In this document: piece by piece, positions 43,372 to 55,757 of the stretch
Layout of the letters: each line of letters opens with the position of its first letter
Numbering within the stretch: the stretch's first letter is position 1
DNA from: Aegilops tauschii subsp. strangulata
Taxonomy: Eukaryota > Streptophyta > Magnoliopsida > Poales > Poaceae
Reading direction: 5' to 3'
Length of the DNA stretch: 64,000 bases
Assembly: GCF_002575655.3 (NCBI RefSeq)
Contig: NC_053039.3
Coordinates: 48,423,290-48,487,289, forward strand
The notes under the pieces: generated by a model
Database searches by the model: none
The model's input: only the letters and a program-made list of their open reading frames with translations
Told to the model about the DNA's origin: nothing
Made by a program: the position numbers and the translations under genes

Positions 43372-44427
43372 GAGCATCTCCAGCCGGCCCCCCAGGACCA
43401 CTTTTTGAACGCCAGCGACTAAATTTTCAGCCGTGACCCCAAAACCTCAGTTTTCGCCGGATTTGGCTAAATTAGAGCCGGCGGTCTCAGGCGAAACCCA
43501 GCCCACCGGGGGCACTTGGGGGAGGAGAGAGAGAAGATTTTGCATGAGTTTGGCCCACATTCAGCCTTCCACTCCCTCTCTCTACCCTTTTTCTTTGCAC
43601 GGGCCCGCCTCCCAACTCGCCGCCTGCCTGCCTCGTCGCCTCCCCGCCTTGCTCGCCGCCTCGCCACCTTCCCTTCCGTCGCCGCGCAGAGCACCTCGCT
43701 GCGGCATGGCCACAGCCGCCGGGCTCGCCCCGTGCCCGCGCCAAGCCAGAGCTGCTGCTGCGGGGGGAGTTCACTAGCGCCGTCAAGCCATGCTGGAGCT
43801 GCTACCACGGGGCTTGCTGGCCAGCAGCAGCGCGTTCGTGACAGGAGGAGGAGGAGGCGAGCAGGCGTGCCGACGAGGCCGTGGCGTGGCGGAGCAGGAG
43901 GGCGTATGCGAGGACGGGGCCGGGTCAGCCCGACTCGCGGGCGTGCAGGAGCTCATGGGCTTGGGCAGCAGGAGCTCGCGGGCTCGGCGGCAAGGCCCGG
44001 GCGTGGCGGGCAGCAGAAGCTCGCGGACGCGCGGGGGCGGGCTCCAGCGAGTACGGCGCGGGGCGCGCCCGGGGTGGGTGAGGGCGCGACGCGGCGGCTC
44101 CGGCTAGAGCGTGCAGGGGTTCGGCGCGGCGTTCGCCGGCGCGGGCGCGGGTACGCGACGTGCTGGCGAGCAGCTGCACGAGCGCGCGGGCGAGGGCGGG
44201 GCACGCGGAGCCACGCCGTCGGGGAGCTACGGGGCGCGCTGCGCTGGAGCGTTGGCACGGCGAGCGGCACAACGAGCGAGCACGGCGACATGCTGGAGCA
44301 GTGCATGTGAGCATCTGGGTGGGGAGACGGCTGGAAAAATCCTCCACCCAAGTGCATAAATTCCATTGGGGCAACTCGAGGAGGTAAAAAAAAATGCCTC
44401 CTGGGGGCACAACGGCTGGAGATGCTC
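43372..44427. mobile_element. PIF/Harbinger-type non-autonomous element (1.06 kb)
   Basis: The left end GAGCATCTCCAGCCG and right end CGGCTGGAGATGCTC are exact complements, and TAA flanks both sides (43369-43371, 44428-44430). TAA/TTA duplications are the Harbinger signature. The inside is very GC-rich, with overlapping open frames on both strands (for example 43516-44310 plus, 43925-44455 minus). None contains a DDE transposase or Myb motif. The element needs enzymes in trans. Confidence 0.82.
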
Positions 44428-44950
44428 TAAGCATTGTTGGGCACAGGGTGGACAATAATTTTTTCTTTGCTTACTAGTTGAGGGAAACATAATAATGTAA
44501 GATAAAAAAAATATGTTATTTTACTTAAATATAATTAATTATATGTTTGAAATAAAATGTTCATCTATAAAACATGGTCCTATGCACTAGGAAACATATT
44601 TGGTATTTCAAAAGGGTCCATATATTTGGAAGCAATCATGAAAGTTGTTCATATGTGTCAGACTATATGTTTATACAGTTTAATATTTTACGTATGCCTT
44701 TATAATGAAGGACGAAAAAAAGAAAGAAAAGTGAAAATAAGTATATAAGAAACAAGAAAAGAAACAGAAAATATTAATATATAATAAAAGTGGAAAGAAA
44801 CAACAAATCATTATCTTTATCTTCACCTACTAATAAACCAGCGAGTGTGTCTGGTCGTATGTCGTCGCCAGTTTTATAAAAACGTCCCTGCAGTTTTTGA
44901 TATTCAACCCGCAGTACGTTTTTAAGTGGATATAACTGAGAAAACGTTTC

Positions 44951-45584
44951 GTGTTTACAAAAAGGACCCTGCATTTTGAGTATTCAACCCGCGCCCCCCT
45001 TGGAAAAAAGCCTACCCGCACGACCCACACGACCCCAATCCCGTCTCCACCACGAGCGCGCCGCCACCCCTGCCACACCGTCGCGCGCCGCCGGACTGCC
45101 CCTCGCCGTCGCGCGCCGCCGGACTCCCCCTCGCCGTCGCGCGCCGACGGACTCCCCCTCGCCGGCGCGCCGCCGGAATCCACCTCGCCGTCGCGCCGCC
45201 GGAACTCGCCTTCACGCCACCGGAACCCATCCCGCCGTCGCGCCGCCGGAACCCACCCTGCCGTCGCGCAACGGCGTCCCCGGGGCACGAGCGAGTACAG
45301 AGGGGGCCGGGACCAGAGGCGGGATGCGAAAGCTGGAGCGTCGTGCGACACCTTGCGGCGGTCGTGGCCCTCACCGTCGCCTTCCCTCCTCTGTGGCCTG
45401 CCTGTGTCGTGGTCGTCGGGACTACTTGCCGTGGACGCGGTGGTTGACATCTACGGCTAGCCGTGGATTAGCACCTCGCTGCCTCCACAAAGTATGGATG
45501 CACCATCTTCTGCTGCGGAGCGTGTGCTACTCCAGAGTAATTTGCAATGTTGTGGCATATATGCTCGGTGGAAGAAGCTTCTGA
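44951..45584. other. GC-rich block inside the Helitron with frames on both strands
   Basis: Short CGCCG-rich repeats (CGTCGCGCCGCCGGA units) yield overlapping frames such as 44951-45460, 44976-45584 plus and 44830-45450 minus. All are dominated by Pro, Arg and Ser or by Gly and Arg. This looks like a captured 5' UTR or promoter-type segment and not a coding gene. Confidence 0.5.
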
Positions 45585-46763
45585 TTTTGATTTACAGGTG
45601 ATGCTGACAGGTCAAAGCTGTTTTGTTGGCTGCTGGCTTCATGTGCTGTTATAGTTCGCTACGGACAGTACATAAGTTCCCTACAGCTACAAGTTTGGTG
45701 TACCATAATGTGTCATGTATTCAATTTTGAGGTTTGGTATTGATTCATTGATCCCCTTTCCTAGGATTCATTATTGGAAATTGATCTTGGGCTATGGAAC
45801 TAAGATGATCTACTCAATAAGTTTTCTTACCACTATATCTTTTTTGTGTACTAAATCACTGATTAATTACTACACTTAGCAAGAAACAAAGCTAGCGTTC
45901 GAGGGTGTGGAGGAGGTGAAACACATGGGTCACCATCACCCTTTCCCTCTAGATCTGGTGCGTGTACTTTAACCTGGATATTCAGAGACGTCTTGAAAGG
46001 AAAACAATTTGGACATTAGTTGTATATTTGATGAAGCTATCTAATTTGGACTTGAAATTACACTGTAAAATTTCCTTTCAACTGCTAATTCAATTTACAA
46101 ATTTTTGAACTTTACTTCTGCCACCATATGCTCCCAGTCATCCCCGCCGCATGTACGTCGCTGGTTCATCCCGATGCTTGTCATCCTCATCGTAACTGCC
46201 GTAGTTTGGCACCAGGCTACCTACCGGCGACGTTGCCCCGCATCCCGTTGCCAGCTACTGCTCCTTACGGGTCCGCGAGTACCCGCATGATTGGATGCCT
46301 TACAGGCACGCACGCTCCTTCCTGATCTGATTTGTTCTCATGGGAAATCACTTCCTCGCCAATTCCTCAAAGTTCGCAAACAGTTTTTATTTCATGGATT
46401 TATTTTTGGGAACTCCTAATGTTTTGCATTGTTTTACAGGGACCAATAGTTGGATGGAAAAAAATAGAGATTGGCGATGAAGAGTGAGAGCAGAGAGATG
46501 AGATATAAAGAGATCAGAGAGAGAGGCATTGACTGCTGCACATTTAGATAGATGCATGGTGCTTCTTGTATGATGTATGCTGTTACTAATTGATGCACAT
46601 TTAGATAGAGAACATACATGTAGCTTTGCTACTGATTGCTGCTGTTATTGCTACAGCCTCATCAATCAATAGTACCTAATTTATATCCAGATAATTTGCA
46701 TAGGTCATGAAGGGAAAAAGACGTCACTGAGCCGTTTGTTTCTAATTGCAAGGTTAAATAATT

Positions 46764-46916
46764 TTGTGTGTTCTAACTCTATGGGACAATCTGAAGTTAT
46801 TTGGCTCAACGTCGTGCGACGAGTTTCCGACTTCACCGTGCCTGTACACCATTGACTTCACTGGAAATCTGTCTGCACGTACTTCATCGTCCGCCGGAAC
46901 TTTGTCTGACCTGAGG
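46764..46916 (+). pseudogene. Fragment resembling an RPA1-type OB-fold
   Basis: The frame reads VLTLWDNLKLFGSTSCDEF, then a spacer, then IDFTGNLSARTSSSAGTLSD, ending before a GTACG splice-like site at 46916. The LTLWDN..F and SARTSSSAGTL pattern resembles the DNA-binding OB-fold of replication protein A large subunits (LWG..F .. ST..S). Such genes are carried by plant Helitrons or captured by them. Only one exon is recognisable. Confidence 0.4.
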
Positions 46917-46998
46917 TACGTACTACAGTCTCATGAATTTGAATGTGTCATCAACTATTACTTATTAGTTCTGTATATGTTCTTTAGTATATTGTAAG

Positions 46999-48580
46999 CT
47001 CTGAACAAGACAATGCCTAAAAGGGTCAGACATTGCTTTTCCGTGCCATTCAGTTTCTTCAGTTGAGTTGGCTACTTAAATTTCCACCATGTTAATTCTT
47101 TCGTTTGCGATTTCTCATTGGTGTTCATGTAATTACCCTGCAGCCTTTCTTAGTAGTGCCTAACATCTGATTGTTGTGCTTACATAGAACTGGAACTTTT
47201 CTGGATTTTGTAAGGCTTCAGATAACAACCCGGTGAGAGCTTATGGTTCAGTTAGAACCTACCTCTTTCTCTATCCTAATGCGATTTATAATGTTCTATT
47301 CTGGTGAGCATATGAGGCTGCAGTACTGGGTTTATGCTCAGAAGTTAAATTGCTTGCTGATTAATTCGCGTCATATTATTCACATCAAACAGCAGCAGTT
47401 TTCTTATCCAAGTACATTTGATTTTGTAGGCAGGGGGATTCAATACCAAGATTTATGATTTGGCATAAGTGAGATGACATATAGGTGAGTATGTTGTTCT
47501 GACTTTATGATACGAGTGTTTTGCACAAATATTTCTCAATAATGAGCATATGTTCTTTTCTGATGTTGCATTAGTCAATGTTTTGAAACTGATGTATCTG
47601 TGACAAAAATATTGAAGTTATGGACATGTTAATAATTGGTTATCAAGCAAAGGTACATTCACTAAATGTTAGTGGTTATCGGAAGAAGAAGTCAGTTCAT
47701 TTACCGCTGCAGTAAAAAGTGGCACAACTGATTTTGTTCAGATACTAAATTTGCTTGCATGCTATTTCTATAGGCATTTCCTACATATTGAGGGGTATGC
47801 GTGATATCTTTTCTAAGGCCATGAAATATTTTCAGGTAGCTTTTCTTAATAAGGTCAATGGCTTGCGTACTGTACTTCTATAGATCCTTTCTTTCATAAT
47901 GAGCTATGTGCATACTCTCTTTCCTCAAGTCAATATTTGATCAGGGAAGCTACTCGGTATTTTTGTTGAAGTTAGTATAACATGTCCCATAAATTCAGAA
48001 GTTAGTATAACATGACAATGAGGTTGCATCATGAGTCTGAAACCAAGCCTCTTCTGTTCACATAATGATCTCCTCACAAAACCAAAATCATTTGATGATT
48101 TATGTACAATTTTACTATACTCATTCTCCTGTCAGATTGAGAATGTGGTTCATGTAGAAAGGACTACATGCAGAAATAAGGATCATAGTAATACTTTTCC
48201 AATGATTCTCTCGGAGGTCATGTCTTCATGTTATTCAAGGATTTTGATATCCGAAAGTTATGACAATATAGATAGGGAGATAGCCTTCCGTGTCGCCGGA
48301 GGCCACTGTAGGCTGCACTGAAGGGCACACAGCAGGTAGACGGATGCGGCGATCCTGGATGTGCTTTGCTGCTGTCATTTTTTATCAAGGACGCCACTGT
48401 CCAAGTCGTTCTTCTGCCTTGGTTAGTAGTGCTTCTCTTCCATTCCACATACGAACACCCATGGAGAAGCTCATTCATAAAACATCCATCTGTGAATGAA
48501 TTTGTCATATATTACCATCTGCAATGGACATGATAATGGTAGAACACTTGTGATCATGGACAGATGTTTAAGGTTTTATT
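46999..48580. other. Interior of the Helitron without recognised genes
   Basis: AT-rich, intron-like sequence with short frames only. It may be introns and decayed exons of the same captured locus as the RPA-like exon, but no further conserved protein segment is visible. Confidence 0.45.
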
Positions 48581-48582
48581 TT

Positions 48583-48600
48583 CCCGTTGCAACGCACGGG
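48583..48600. repeat. Second copy of the Helitron-type 3' hairpin
   Basis: CCCGTTGCAACGCACGGG, identical to the hairpin at 49445-49462, but not followed by CTRR within the usual distance. It is a second, dead or internal terminator. Confidence 0.75.
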
Positions 48601-49818
48601 CATCACACCAAGGATTTTTTTTATTTCACTTTACTTGGTATATGAACTAATCCTGAATGGAAAATAGTTTGTGCTGCTATCATCGATAGATTATAAACAT
48701 TGCTAGCTTCTTGTGTGTAGGCTTGTTCTGTGCTAGACTACCAAAATATGTTTTGCTTCGATAATTTTTATTTATGTACTAACAATGTCCTGGGTCCATG
48801 TTCACATTGAAGCTTATAGTACATGTTTTCATTCTAAGCCATTATATAGTTATTCGTTTTGGAAATTGTCTAGCCTGACATTTTTCAGAATTTGTACAAG
48901 TCTTTTAACAAATTTTGGTATCCTTTGGACAGGAAGCTTTAGAATGCTGGCAGCTGATGGGGATTATAAGAACTTAAATGCCAGAGAAGTCGTGCTCCCC
49001 TTTCCGACGACGACTCAGACTTGAAGTCCCTTATGTGCTCGATACAAACGCCTCCCTTTTTTGTACTTAGAATGACTGGTGTCTGACACAAACCACTATT
49101 ATAGTCAAGAGTCAAGACCATCGTTGTGCAATGCTCTGGGTCTTGCCGGACAGGAACCGCGCTCCGCGACAGGCGAAACCTAATTCATGGTAATTATGTT
49201 TGCTTCGTTACGAAGCGGGGAGTAGGAGGTTAGGGGTGATGTTGGGTGTCTGGACGATGCCCTGAGGACCTTCTGACCGAGCTTGGCATCCTGTAGGCCT
49301 CACGCTCCCCGAGGCTACCACACCTTGCCGGCGTGCGGTCTGTCATGGTGGCAGTGGATGGGCTCTGGGCGGTCATCATGGCGGAGATGAGGCGGATCTT
49401 ACGCAATGTCGTATGTGTTGTCATGGCGTTGTACGTGATGCGATCCCGTTGCAACGCACGGGCAATTCTCCTAGTAGAATTAAAAAACACAGGGGAAAAA
49501 GGTACCAAACTTGGTTGGCCCGGTACCGGGGATCATTTTCCTTTGCTTATGATCGGATAGGAAAGTGAGCTTCTGATCCAACCTAACATACATCCTCTTT
49601 TATGCTTCGCGAGGCATAACAAATCTACAATTTTGGATGAAATTCAGCGGATGAGTCAAAATGTTTTTTTCCTCACATGACAGCCTATGCTTTTGTCTCA
49701 TTTGAGGCATAGAGTTGTCAAAGGCTATGAAAACAATCCTCGCAAAAAAAAAAGACTGAAAACACCATCCATGGATGAATTTTATGCCTTTGCCATTCAA
49801 CTTGCACCTTGAAATGTA

Positions 49819-49865
49819 CTCCCTCATAGTGTTAAAAAACGTCTTACATTTTCTGAAGGAGGGAG
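49819..49865. mobile_element. Miniature Stowaway remnant
   Basis: Starts CTCCCTCATAGTGTTAAAAA and ends AAGGAGGGAG, with TA on both sides. Only about 47 bases remain of the usual hairpin. Confidence 0.6.
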
Positions 49866-50276
49866 TATGAGCGAATCATGCAGTGAATGGTCATGTTCTC
49901 CCTTGTGTCCAGCAATAATGCATGCACCCATGCAGGACAAGCTAGATTATGCATTCCTCCCATGAATGAATTTTAAGCCTCTGCTACTGCTAGCTTAAAT
50001 CACAAGATCACTTGAAGGATACCACTAAGATGTAAATCTGTCAAATCACACAATTAAGTCTCACTTGTACCAATTAGTCACTTTATTGTAGTCTGCAGTA
50101 CTGTAGTGCCAGCCACGCATGAATCTCTATTCCTAATGGGTTTTTTTAATCCCACCTTCCACCACTCCTCCCATTGGTTTTTACTATTACAGAAGGAAGA
50201 AAAACCCGTGCACGCCGCCGCCACTCCTCCCTCGATCTTTGGCAGATCGTGCTTGTGGGGAGTCACCGCTACCGCT

Positions 50277-50490
50277 GCGGATCCCACGAACGATGCAGCC
50301 ACCACCGCCGCGGATCCCCAGGGACGTCGCCGCTGCCGCCACGGAGCCCCACGAACGTCGCAGCCGCCACCGTCGTCGCGGATCCCAGGGACGTCGCCAT
50401 TGCCGCCATGGATCCCACGAACGACGCAGCCACCGCCGCCGCTGATCCCTAGGGCCGCTGCCGCCGCTGATCCCCATGGACGACGCAGAC
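50277..50490 (+). repeat. GC-rich minisatellite
   Basis: Repeated blocks of GATCCCACGAACGACGCAGC, GCCACCGCCGCCG and AGGGACGTCGCC occur in order about three times with variation. Frames in several registers are open because of the repeat. No protein family is recognised. Confidence 0.65.
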
Positions 50491-50557
50491 GCCGCCAAAG
50501 AGGGCATGGCGTGGTCGCGTTGCCCTGATTGGAGGAGCCCGTGCCGGCCGTCCCTTA

Positions 50558-50773
50558 GGTCATTTACAACGCGGGTGCTTAGCATGGGGCGCTAGGGAAT
50601 AAATCCCAGCCGTTTTGGCAGTTTTCAGGGTATTCCCGGTTTGTTTTTTGGCATCGATGCTCAGGGAGGAGTCCGGCGCTTCAAAAATACGTACGAAATA
50701 GAACTCCTGGTGACCGATGCTTGTGCATGCTGATTTTAAGCGCCTATCTAAGCGCTCACCATTGGAGATGCCC
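50558..50773. mobile_element. Tourist/Harbinger-like MITE
   Basis: The right end complement reads GGGCATCTCCAATGGTGAGC; the left end GGTCATTTACAACGCGGGTG is a diverged version. TTA flanks both sides (50555-50557, 50774-50776). About 216 bases, non-coding. Confidence 0.65.
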
Positions 50774-50776
50774 TTA

Positions 50777-51449
50777 TATGTTCGTGTATGCATGGGCCTC
50801 GAAGAACATTCAGTATTGCACGAGTTTGCTGTGTAGGATCACCACCATGGCTACGAGAGGACGCATTTGTGGAATCCCCTGCATGCAGTCAGACGGATCG
50901 ATTGTTTGAGTGGGCGCGAGGAAAGGGATATGGGCCCGTTGGAGCTGCTGTTCGTGTAATATTTCCTCCTTTCCCTCCCTCCCTTCCTCCCCACGTGCAA
51001 TCATCCTCTTCTAGCACGCCATGCCTCTGAGTTTTCAACATTTGTTCAGCTGCTCGGGGAGAGGATGGATGCACTGGGTTGAAGCATCCTGTGAACTGAA
51101 AGGTGCAAATGCTCTTGGTGCCCAATAGTTCTGTATGTGAGTAAGAATCTGAAATGTTTTTCTTCTCCAAAGCTGAGAAACCAGTAAAGAACTTATGTGT
51201 AGGAGCAAGAATCTTTTTCGATGAAAGCCGCTACCCTCTCATATATACAATTTTGTTCTTTTTAAAGAAAGAAATGCATAGCCTTGAATCAATAGATATA
51301 CGGAAGTTTTATGCTGATGTTATCTACAATTAGAGTACCTCAAAGTGATAGAGTTGGCATTAAATTTCCCGAGAAGAGGCGGACATTATATCACCTGTCC
51401 GTTTAATCTTTCTGTGTTTATTCTGTTGGTTCTCCTTTTCTACCTTATT
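50777..51449. other. Intergenic, nothing recognised
   Basis: No long frame or repeat of note between the MITE and the LINE tail. Confidence 0.5.
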
Positions 51450-51665
51450 CTTTTTTTTTCGGGAGTACGCCAATGGCGTACCTTAGCTTTATAGAAGGCA
51501 GAAAGTAATTAGAAGACGCCATTACAAGATGCGAACATTCCAAATGGCACACCAAACGCCACACCAACACAACGCACCTAGTATACTCTCTCGCAAATTG
51601 ATCTAAGCCTCCGACTCCGAATCCAGCCGCTCTCCAATCCTTGATCTCTTGGAGTACTTGATCAA

Positions 51666-54600
51666 CTAACTGTGGGGGAGTTTTTGTTGATGTGGTCGGT
51701 TAAACACTCTAGCATTCCTTTGCTTCCACAATGCCCAAGCCATCCCTATGATGAAGGAGTCGAATCCTCGGATGGTCCTACCTGTGAGATTCCTTCGCTG
51801 CTGAAGCCACCAGTCTTGAAACCTGCTCAAGTTCGTCGGGAGGTCGATGTTTATCTGGAAGATGTTGAAGCATCGGTGCCAAACCTCCCTAGCATAGACA
51901 CACTGAACGAGAATGTGATCTACATTATCCTCCCCTTGCAGACATGTGAAGCAAGCAGAGGGCTGATCTTGCAATCCGTGTCGGGCTCGCCTGTCCGAAG
52001 TCCATAATCTGCACTGCACCACTAGCCAAGCGAAGATTTTGCACCGCAATGGTGCCCAACTCCTCCAAATGCACTGCGCCGTGGGTGATCTTGTGAGGCC
52101 CAGACACAACCTTTGATACACTGATTTTGCCGTGTAGACCCCGGTCACATCGGCAGGCCAAGCGAACTGGTCTGCCTGCTCCTCATTGCGAGGTACTGTG
52201 GTTATCACGAGGCAGAGATTTGCAATTTGTATGTGCGTCGTGAAGGAGATGTCACCCTGCACATCGGCGGCCCACGCGTTGTCGATCAAAGCCTGCCGGA
52301 CCGTTCTGGTGTTCCGGGCCCGAGTGCTAACGAACTCCATGATAGTTGGAGCGATCTCGGCGACCGTAAGACCGTGGATCCACCTATCTCTCCAGAAGAG
52401 CACCTTTTCGCCATTACCCAACGAGATCTTCACGAGAGAGTTGAACACCAATTTGGCCTCATCATCTTCCACCATTGGTATGCCCTGCCACGGCCTATTT
52501 GGATCCATTCGACGCAGCCACTCCCATCTGACTCTTAGCGCAATCGCCTGTAGCCTGAGGTCCTTCACCCCCAGTCCGCCAAAACAAGTTGGCCTGCATA
52601 CCGTCTCCCAGGCCACCAGACATTAGCCGCCATTCACCTTCTCCTTCCCTGCCCAAAAAAAGGCGCGCATCCATTTTTCGATGTCCTCGAAGACCCAGTT
52701 CGGCGCATCAAGAACCAACAGTTGGTGGATCGGTCTTGCTGAGATCACGGACTTGACCAGCACCAATCTTCCCGGCCTCTGAATCAATCCTCGTTGCCAG
52801 GCCGGGATGAACTTCCTCGCCTGGTCTACCAGCGGTTGCCAATCCCCTCGGGTGAGTGCTTTGATGGCGAGAGGGATACCCAGATATTTACAGGGGAAGG
52901 CACCCATCTGGCACTGCAGGATGACCGCCACCTGATGCCTCTCCTCCTCGGTTCCTCTAATCAAGATCGCCGCCGACTTGCCATAATTGATCCTCAACCC
53001 AGAAGCAACGCCAAACGCATCCAGAACAGCCCGAACGCAAATCAGATCCTTTGTGGATGGCTTGACGAAGATTGCAACATCATCCGCGTATAATGGCAAC
53101 CTTTGTAAAGGCGAAATACCTCGGAATGAACTGAGCGTGCCCTCCTCCGTTGCCTTGCAGATCAGTGCCGTGAGTGCATCCATGGCTATCACGAACAGCA
53201 GGGGTGAGACCGGATCCCCTTGCCTCAGTCCCTTGGCGTGGAAGATGGATCGTCCCGGCACGCCGTTGATAATGATTTTCGTACTTGGCGTGGACAACAA
53301 GGCAACTACCCATTGAATCCATCTATCTCCGAACCCTCTCGCTCTCAACACCTCCATCAAGAATGCCCAAGAGAGCGAGTCAAATGCCTTGGAGATATCC
53401 AACTTGAGGAAGAGTCCGGAGGTCTTGGAGTTATGAATCTTGCGGGCCACCTGACGGACTAGCAGGAAGTTATCGTGAATGCTTCTACCTCTGATGAATG
53501 CTGATTGATTTGTGCTGACGATCTCGTGCATCCTCTTGCGTGCCCTAGTGGCGAGCAGTTTGGCGAACAACTTGGAAAAGCTATGTGCGAGACTAATTGG
53601 CCTGTAGTCTCCCACCTCCATGGCGTCTGCCTTCTTAGGGATTAGCACCAAGTGATCTTTATTAAGCCTACCGAGACCCCTGCAATCCCCCACGAAGAGT
53701 TTCAATAGCGCTACCATAATATCCTTCTTGATCACCGGCCATGCTTTATGATAGAAGAGACCAATGAAGCCGTCGGGGCCGGGCGCACGATCTGGTGGGA
53801 TCTCCTTGATAACCTCCCAAACCTCATCTTCCGTGAATATGGCTTCAAGCTCGGATAGCTCAAGATGCGGCAACCCCAGGTACTGGAGGTCTAGCGTATG
53901 ATCTCTCTCCAGTGCCTTGTCCAGCAAATTATCGTAGGCCTCTGCCAAGACCTCCTCCATCCTTCCTTGATCCGTGACAATCTCCGATCCATGTTTGATT
54001 TTGGGGATGAAATTCTTGGATCTCCGGCCGTCAGCCACCGCCTGGAAGTGTTTCGTATTCGCATTCCCTTCTTTCAACCATCTGATATGCGATCTTTGCC
54101 GTTCGATAGTCCGCTCGAGTGAGGCCAGCCCTAGGAGGGCGAGCTTCAAGGTTCTCCGTAACCGAATTTCATGTCAGTCAGAATCCTCTCTTCTTGCACT
54201 TGATCAAACCTAAAAATCAGCCAGTTAGCCACCGCCATGAGGATCTTGATATTGCCCGTTTTCCGTTGGCCCCATGCCTGGAGATATGCCGCCGCGTTTC
54301 TGAATAGGGCATCAAGCTTTTTGAAAGGGTCCACAATGGCCTCATCGCAAACCCACGCTTCCCGGATCGCATCGTCAAAACCCTCTAGTTTAGTCCAATA
54401 CACCTCGAATCGAAATCTCTTCTTCTGATAGAAGTAGGCATTAGTGGATAGGTGCAGAGGTGCGTGGTCTGAAACTCCTGAGGAGAGTGCCTGCAGCAAG
54501 TTCTCCGGGTGCGCCAACTCCCAGTCAACCGAAACTAACACCCCGTCAATTTTGGCGAGCGTCGGAATGCCCCTCTCATTGGACCAGGTGAACGTCCGAC

Positions 54601-55473
54601 CGTGCATGTAAAGCTCCTTAAGTTCATGTTCGTCCACGAAACCTCTGAACTTTGCCATCATTGCCCTGTTGATGTTAGTGTTGTTCTTCTCCATCGCGCG
54701 AAGGATCATATTGAAATCCCCAAGAATCATCCATGGCCCCGGGCAAATGGTGCGCCTAGCGCTTAGGTCATGAAGGAACTTGGTTTTGAGGTTGTCCCCT
54801 TGCGGCGCATATACCACGGAAATCCACCACTCCGTGCCATCCTTGTTGTGGACTCATCCAGTTAGGAAGTTAGTGTCTAGCTGAATGTCCATACAAAACT
54901 ATTTGACGATCTGACACTTTTCAAAAACGCCACGAGCTGTGGCGTTGCCGCACTATATAAAAACGCCAAACACGCCCGCGTTGCTGGCCTGGTTGAGATG
55001 CTACGTTGCAGGGTAGAAATGCCAAAGTTTGTGGCGTTGCTGAAATGCCAAAGGGGGTGGTGCTGCTGCCCAAATATGAAACAACATTGATCCAAGGTAA
55101 TCACCGTGGTGTCCCAAGCAAGGAGCACACCACCACGGGCCTCCACAGCAGGTAAGTAAGCGAAACCGTCCAGGGACGGGCCTAAACATTGCATAGCCAT
55201 GAAAGGGTCGATAACATCCAGTTTGGTTTCCTGGAGACACACTAAGTTGACCTTGACCGAGGCCAAGAACTCCCTAACCGCCTTCCTTTTCGCGGGATTA
55301 TTTAACCCGCGGACGTTCCAACATAAAATCTCCGGGTTGCACACTCCATAAAAAACCGTGAGCGTACTCCAGCACCAGCCTGACCACCTCAGACGACCGA
55401 CACGGCCTCGTTCCTGCCTCGTGCAAGTCTGCCTTATTCTTATTCCAATCATTGCATTAGGCTTCATTGCCAA
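51666..55473 (-). pseudogene. LINE ORF2: endonuclease, reverse transcriptase, zf-RVT
   Basis: The AP-endonuclease begins ILCWNVRGLNNPAKR with LVCLQETKLD near 55260; after the interruption it resumes with SVVYAPQGD, PWMILGDFNMI and SGVSDHAPLH. The RT (from about 54150) has DRAPGPDGFIGLFYHKAW, DYRPISLAHSFSKLFAKLLA, LKLDISKAFDSLSWAFL, GLRQGDPVSPLLFVI and catalytic LPLYADDVAIF. The zf-RVT end has KIFAWLVVQCRLWTSDRRAR, then CFTC..C. Lesions are few: a frameshift near 54150, a single in-frame TAA at 52625-52623 (glutamine likely before), a stop near 54855, and the insertion at about 54890-55080. ORF2 makes the nick and copies the RNA at the target. Confidence 0.85.
54890..55080. mobile_element. Small repeat inserted in the LINE endonuclease
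   Basis: The endonuclease frame breaks here between the TLDQCCF and DIQLDTNFLTG segments. The insert has several AACGCCA / TGGCGTT motifs in both orientations (for example AACGCCACGAGCTGTGGCGTT-like arms near 54925-54948), typical of a short palindromic MITE. No clean target duplication was found. Confidence 0.55.
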
Positions 55474-55674
55474 TTTATTCGGTCCTTATTTAATTTGGAT
55501 GGTGCTGAGCTATTTTTGTGGCACCTGGTACCTTTCATGATTAAGAAGAGCTCACATTGACTAATAGGGACTAAATAGACATGCTGTATTGTTTAAGCGT
55601 GCATACTTGGCCTCTTTGGACTATTAATAAAAGCTTGAGTCCTATTTGGACTAGGGAAGGTATGTTAAATTGTA

Positions 55675-55755
55675 CTCCGTCCGTCCCGTAATGTAGGCCG
55701 TTTTTTGACTCTAATGTTGTGTCAAAAAACGTCCTATATTATGTGACATAGGGAG
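55675..55755. mobile_element. Stowaway MITE (Thalos-like)
   Basis: Left part CTCCGTCCGTCCCGTAATGT, centre TTTTTTGACTC..GTGTCAAAAAACG, end ATAGGGAG. TA flanks at 55673-55674 and 55756-55757. About 81 bases. Confidence 0.85.
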
Positions 55756-55757
55756 TA

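Larger units (their letters stand above)
44814..49474 (+). mobile_element. Putative Helitron (4.66 kb)
   Basis: The 5' end reads TCTTTATCTTCACCTACTAA, in line with grass Helitron starts (TC..CTACTA), preceded by A. The 3' end has a GC-rich 18-base hairpin (CCCGTTGCAACGCACGGG, 49445-49462), then CTAG at 49471-49474 followed by T. Helitrons insert between A and T and make no duplication, as seen here. The inside mixes a GC-rich block and AT-rich spacer plus a fragment resembling an RPA OB-fold. There is no Rep/helicase gene. An alternative 5' TC six bases downstream is possible. Confidence 0.55.
51450..55473 (-). mobile_element. L1-clade LINE, 5'-truncated
   Basis: Reads on the minus strand: endonuclease, reverse transcriptase and zf-RVT in order, then a 3' A-tail (seen as a T run at 51451-51459). 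The first ORF (gag-like) is missing and upstream of about 55473 no LINE sequence is seen, so it is 5'-truncated, as is normal for LINEs. A repeat of about 190 bases interrupts the endonuclease. Better preserved than the plus-strand LINE remnant at 8.3-9.7 kb. Confidence 0.85.
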
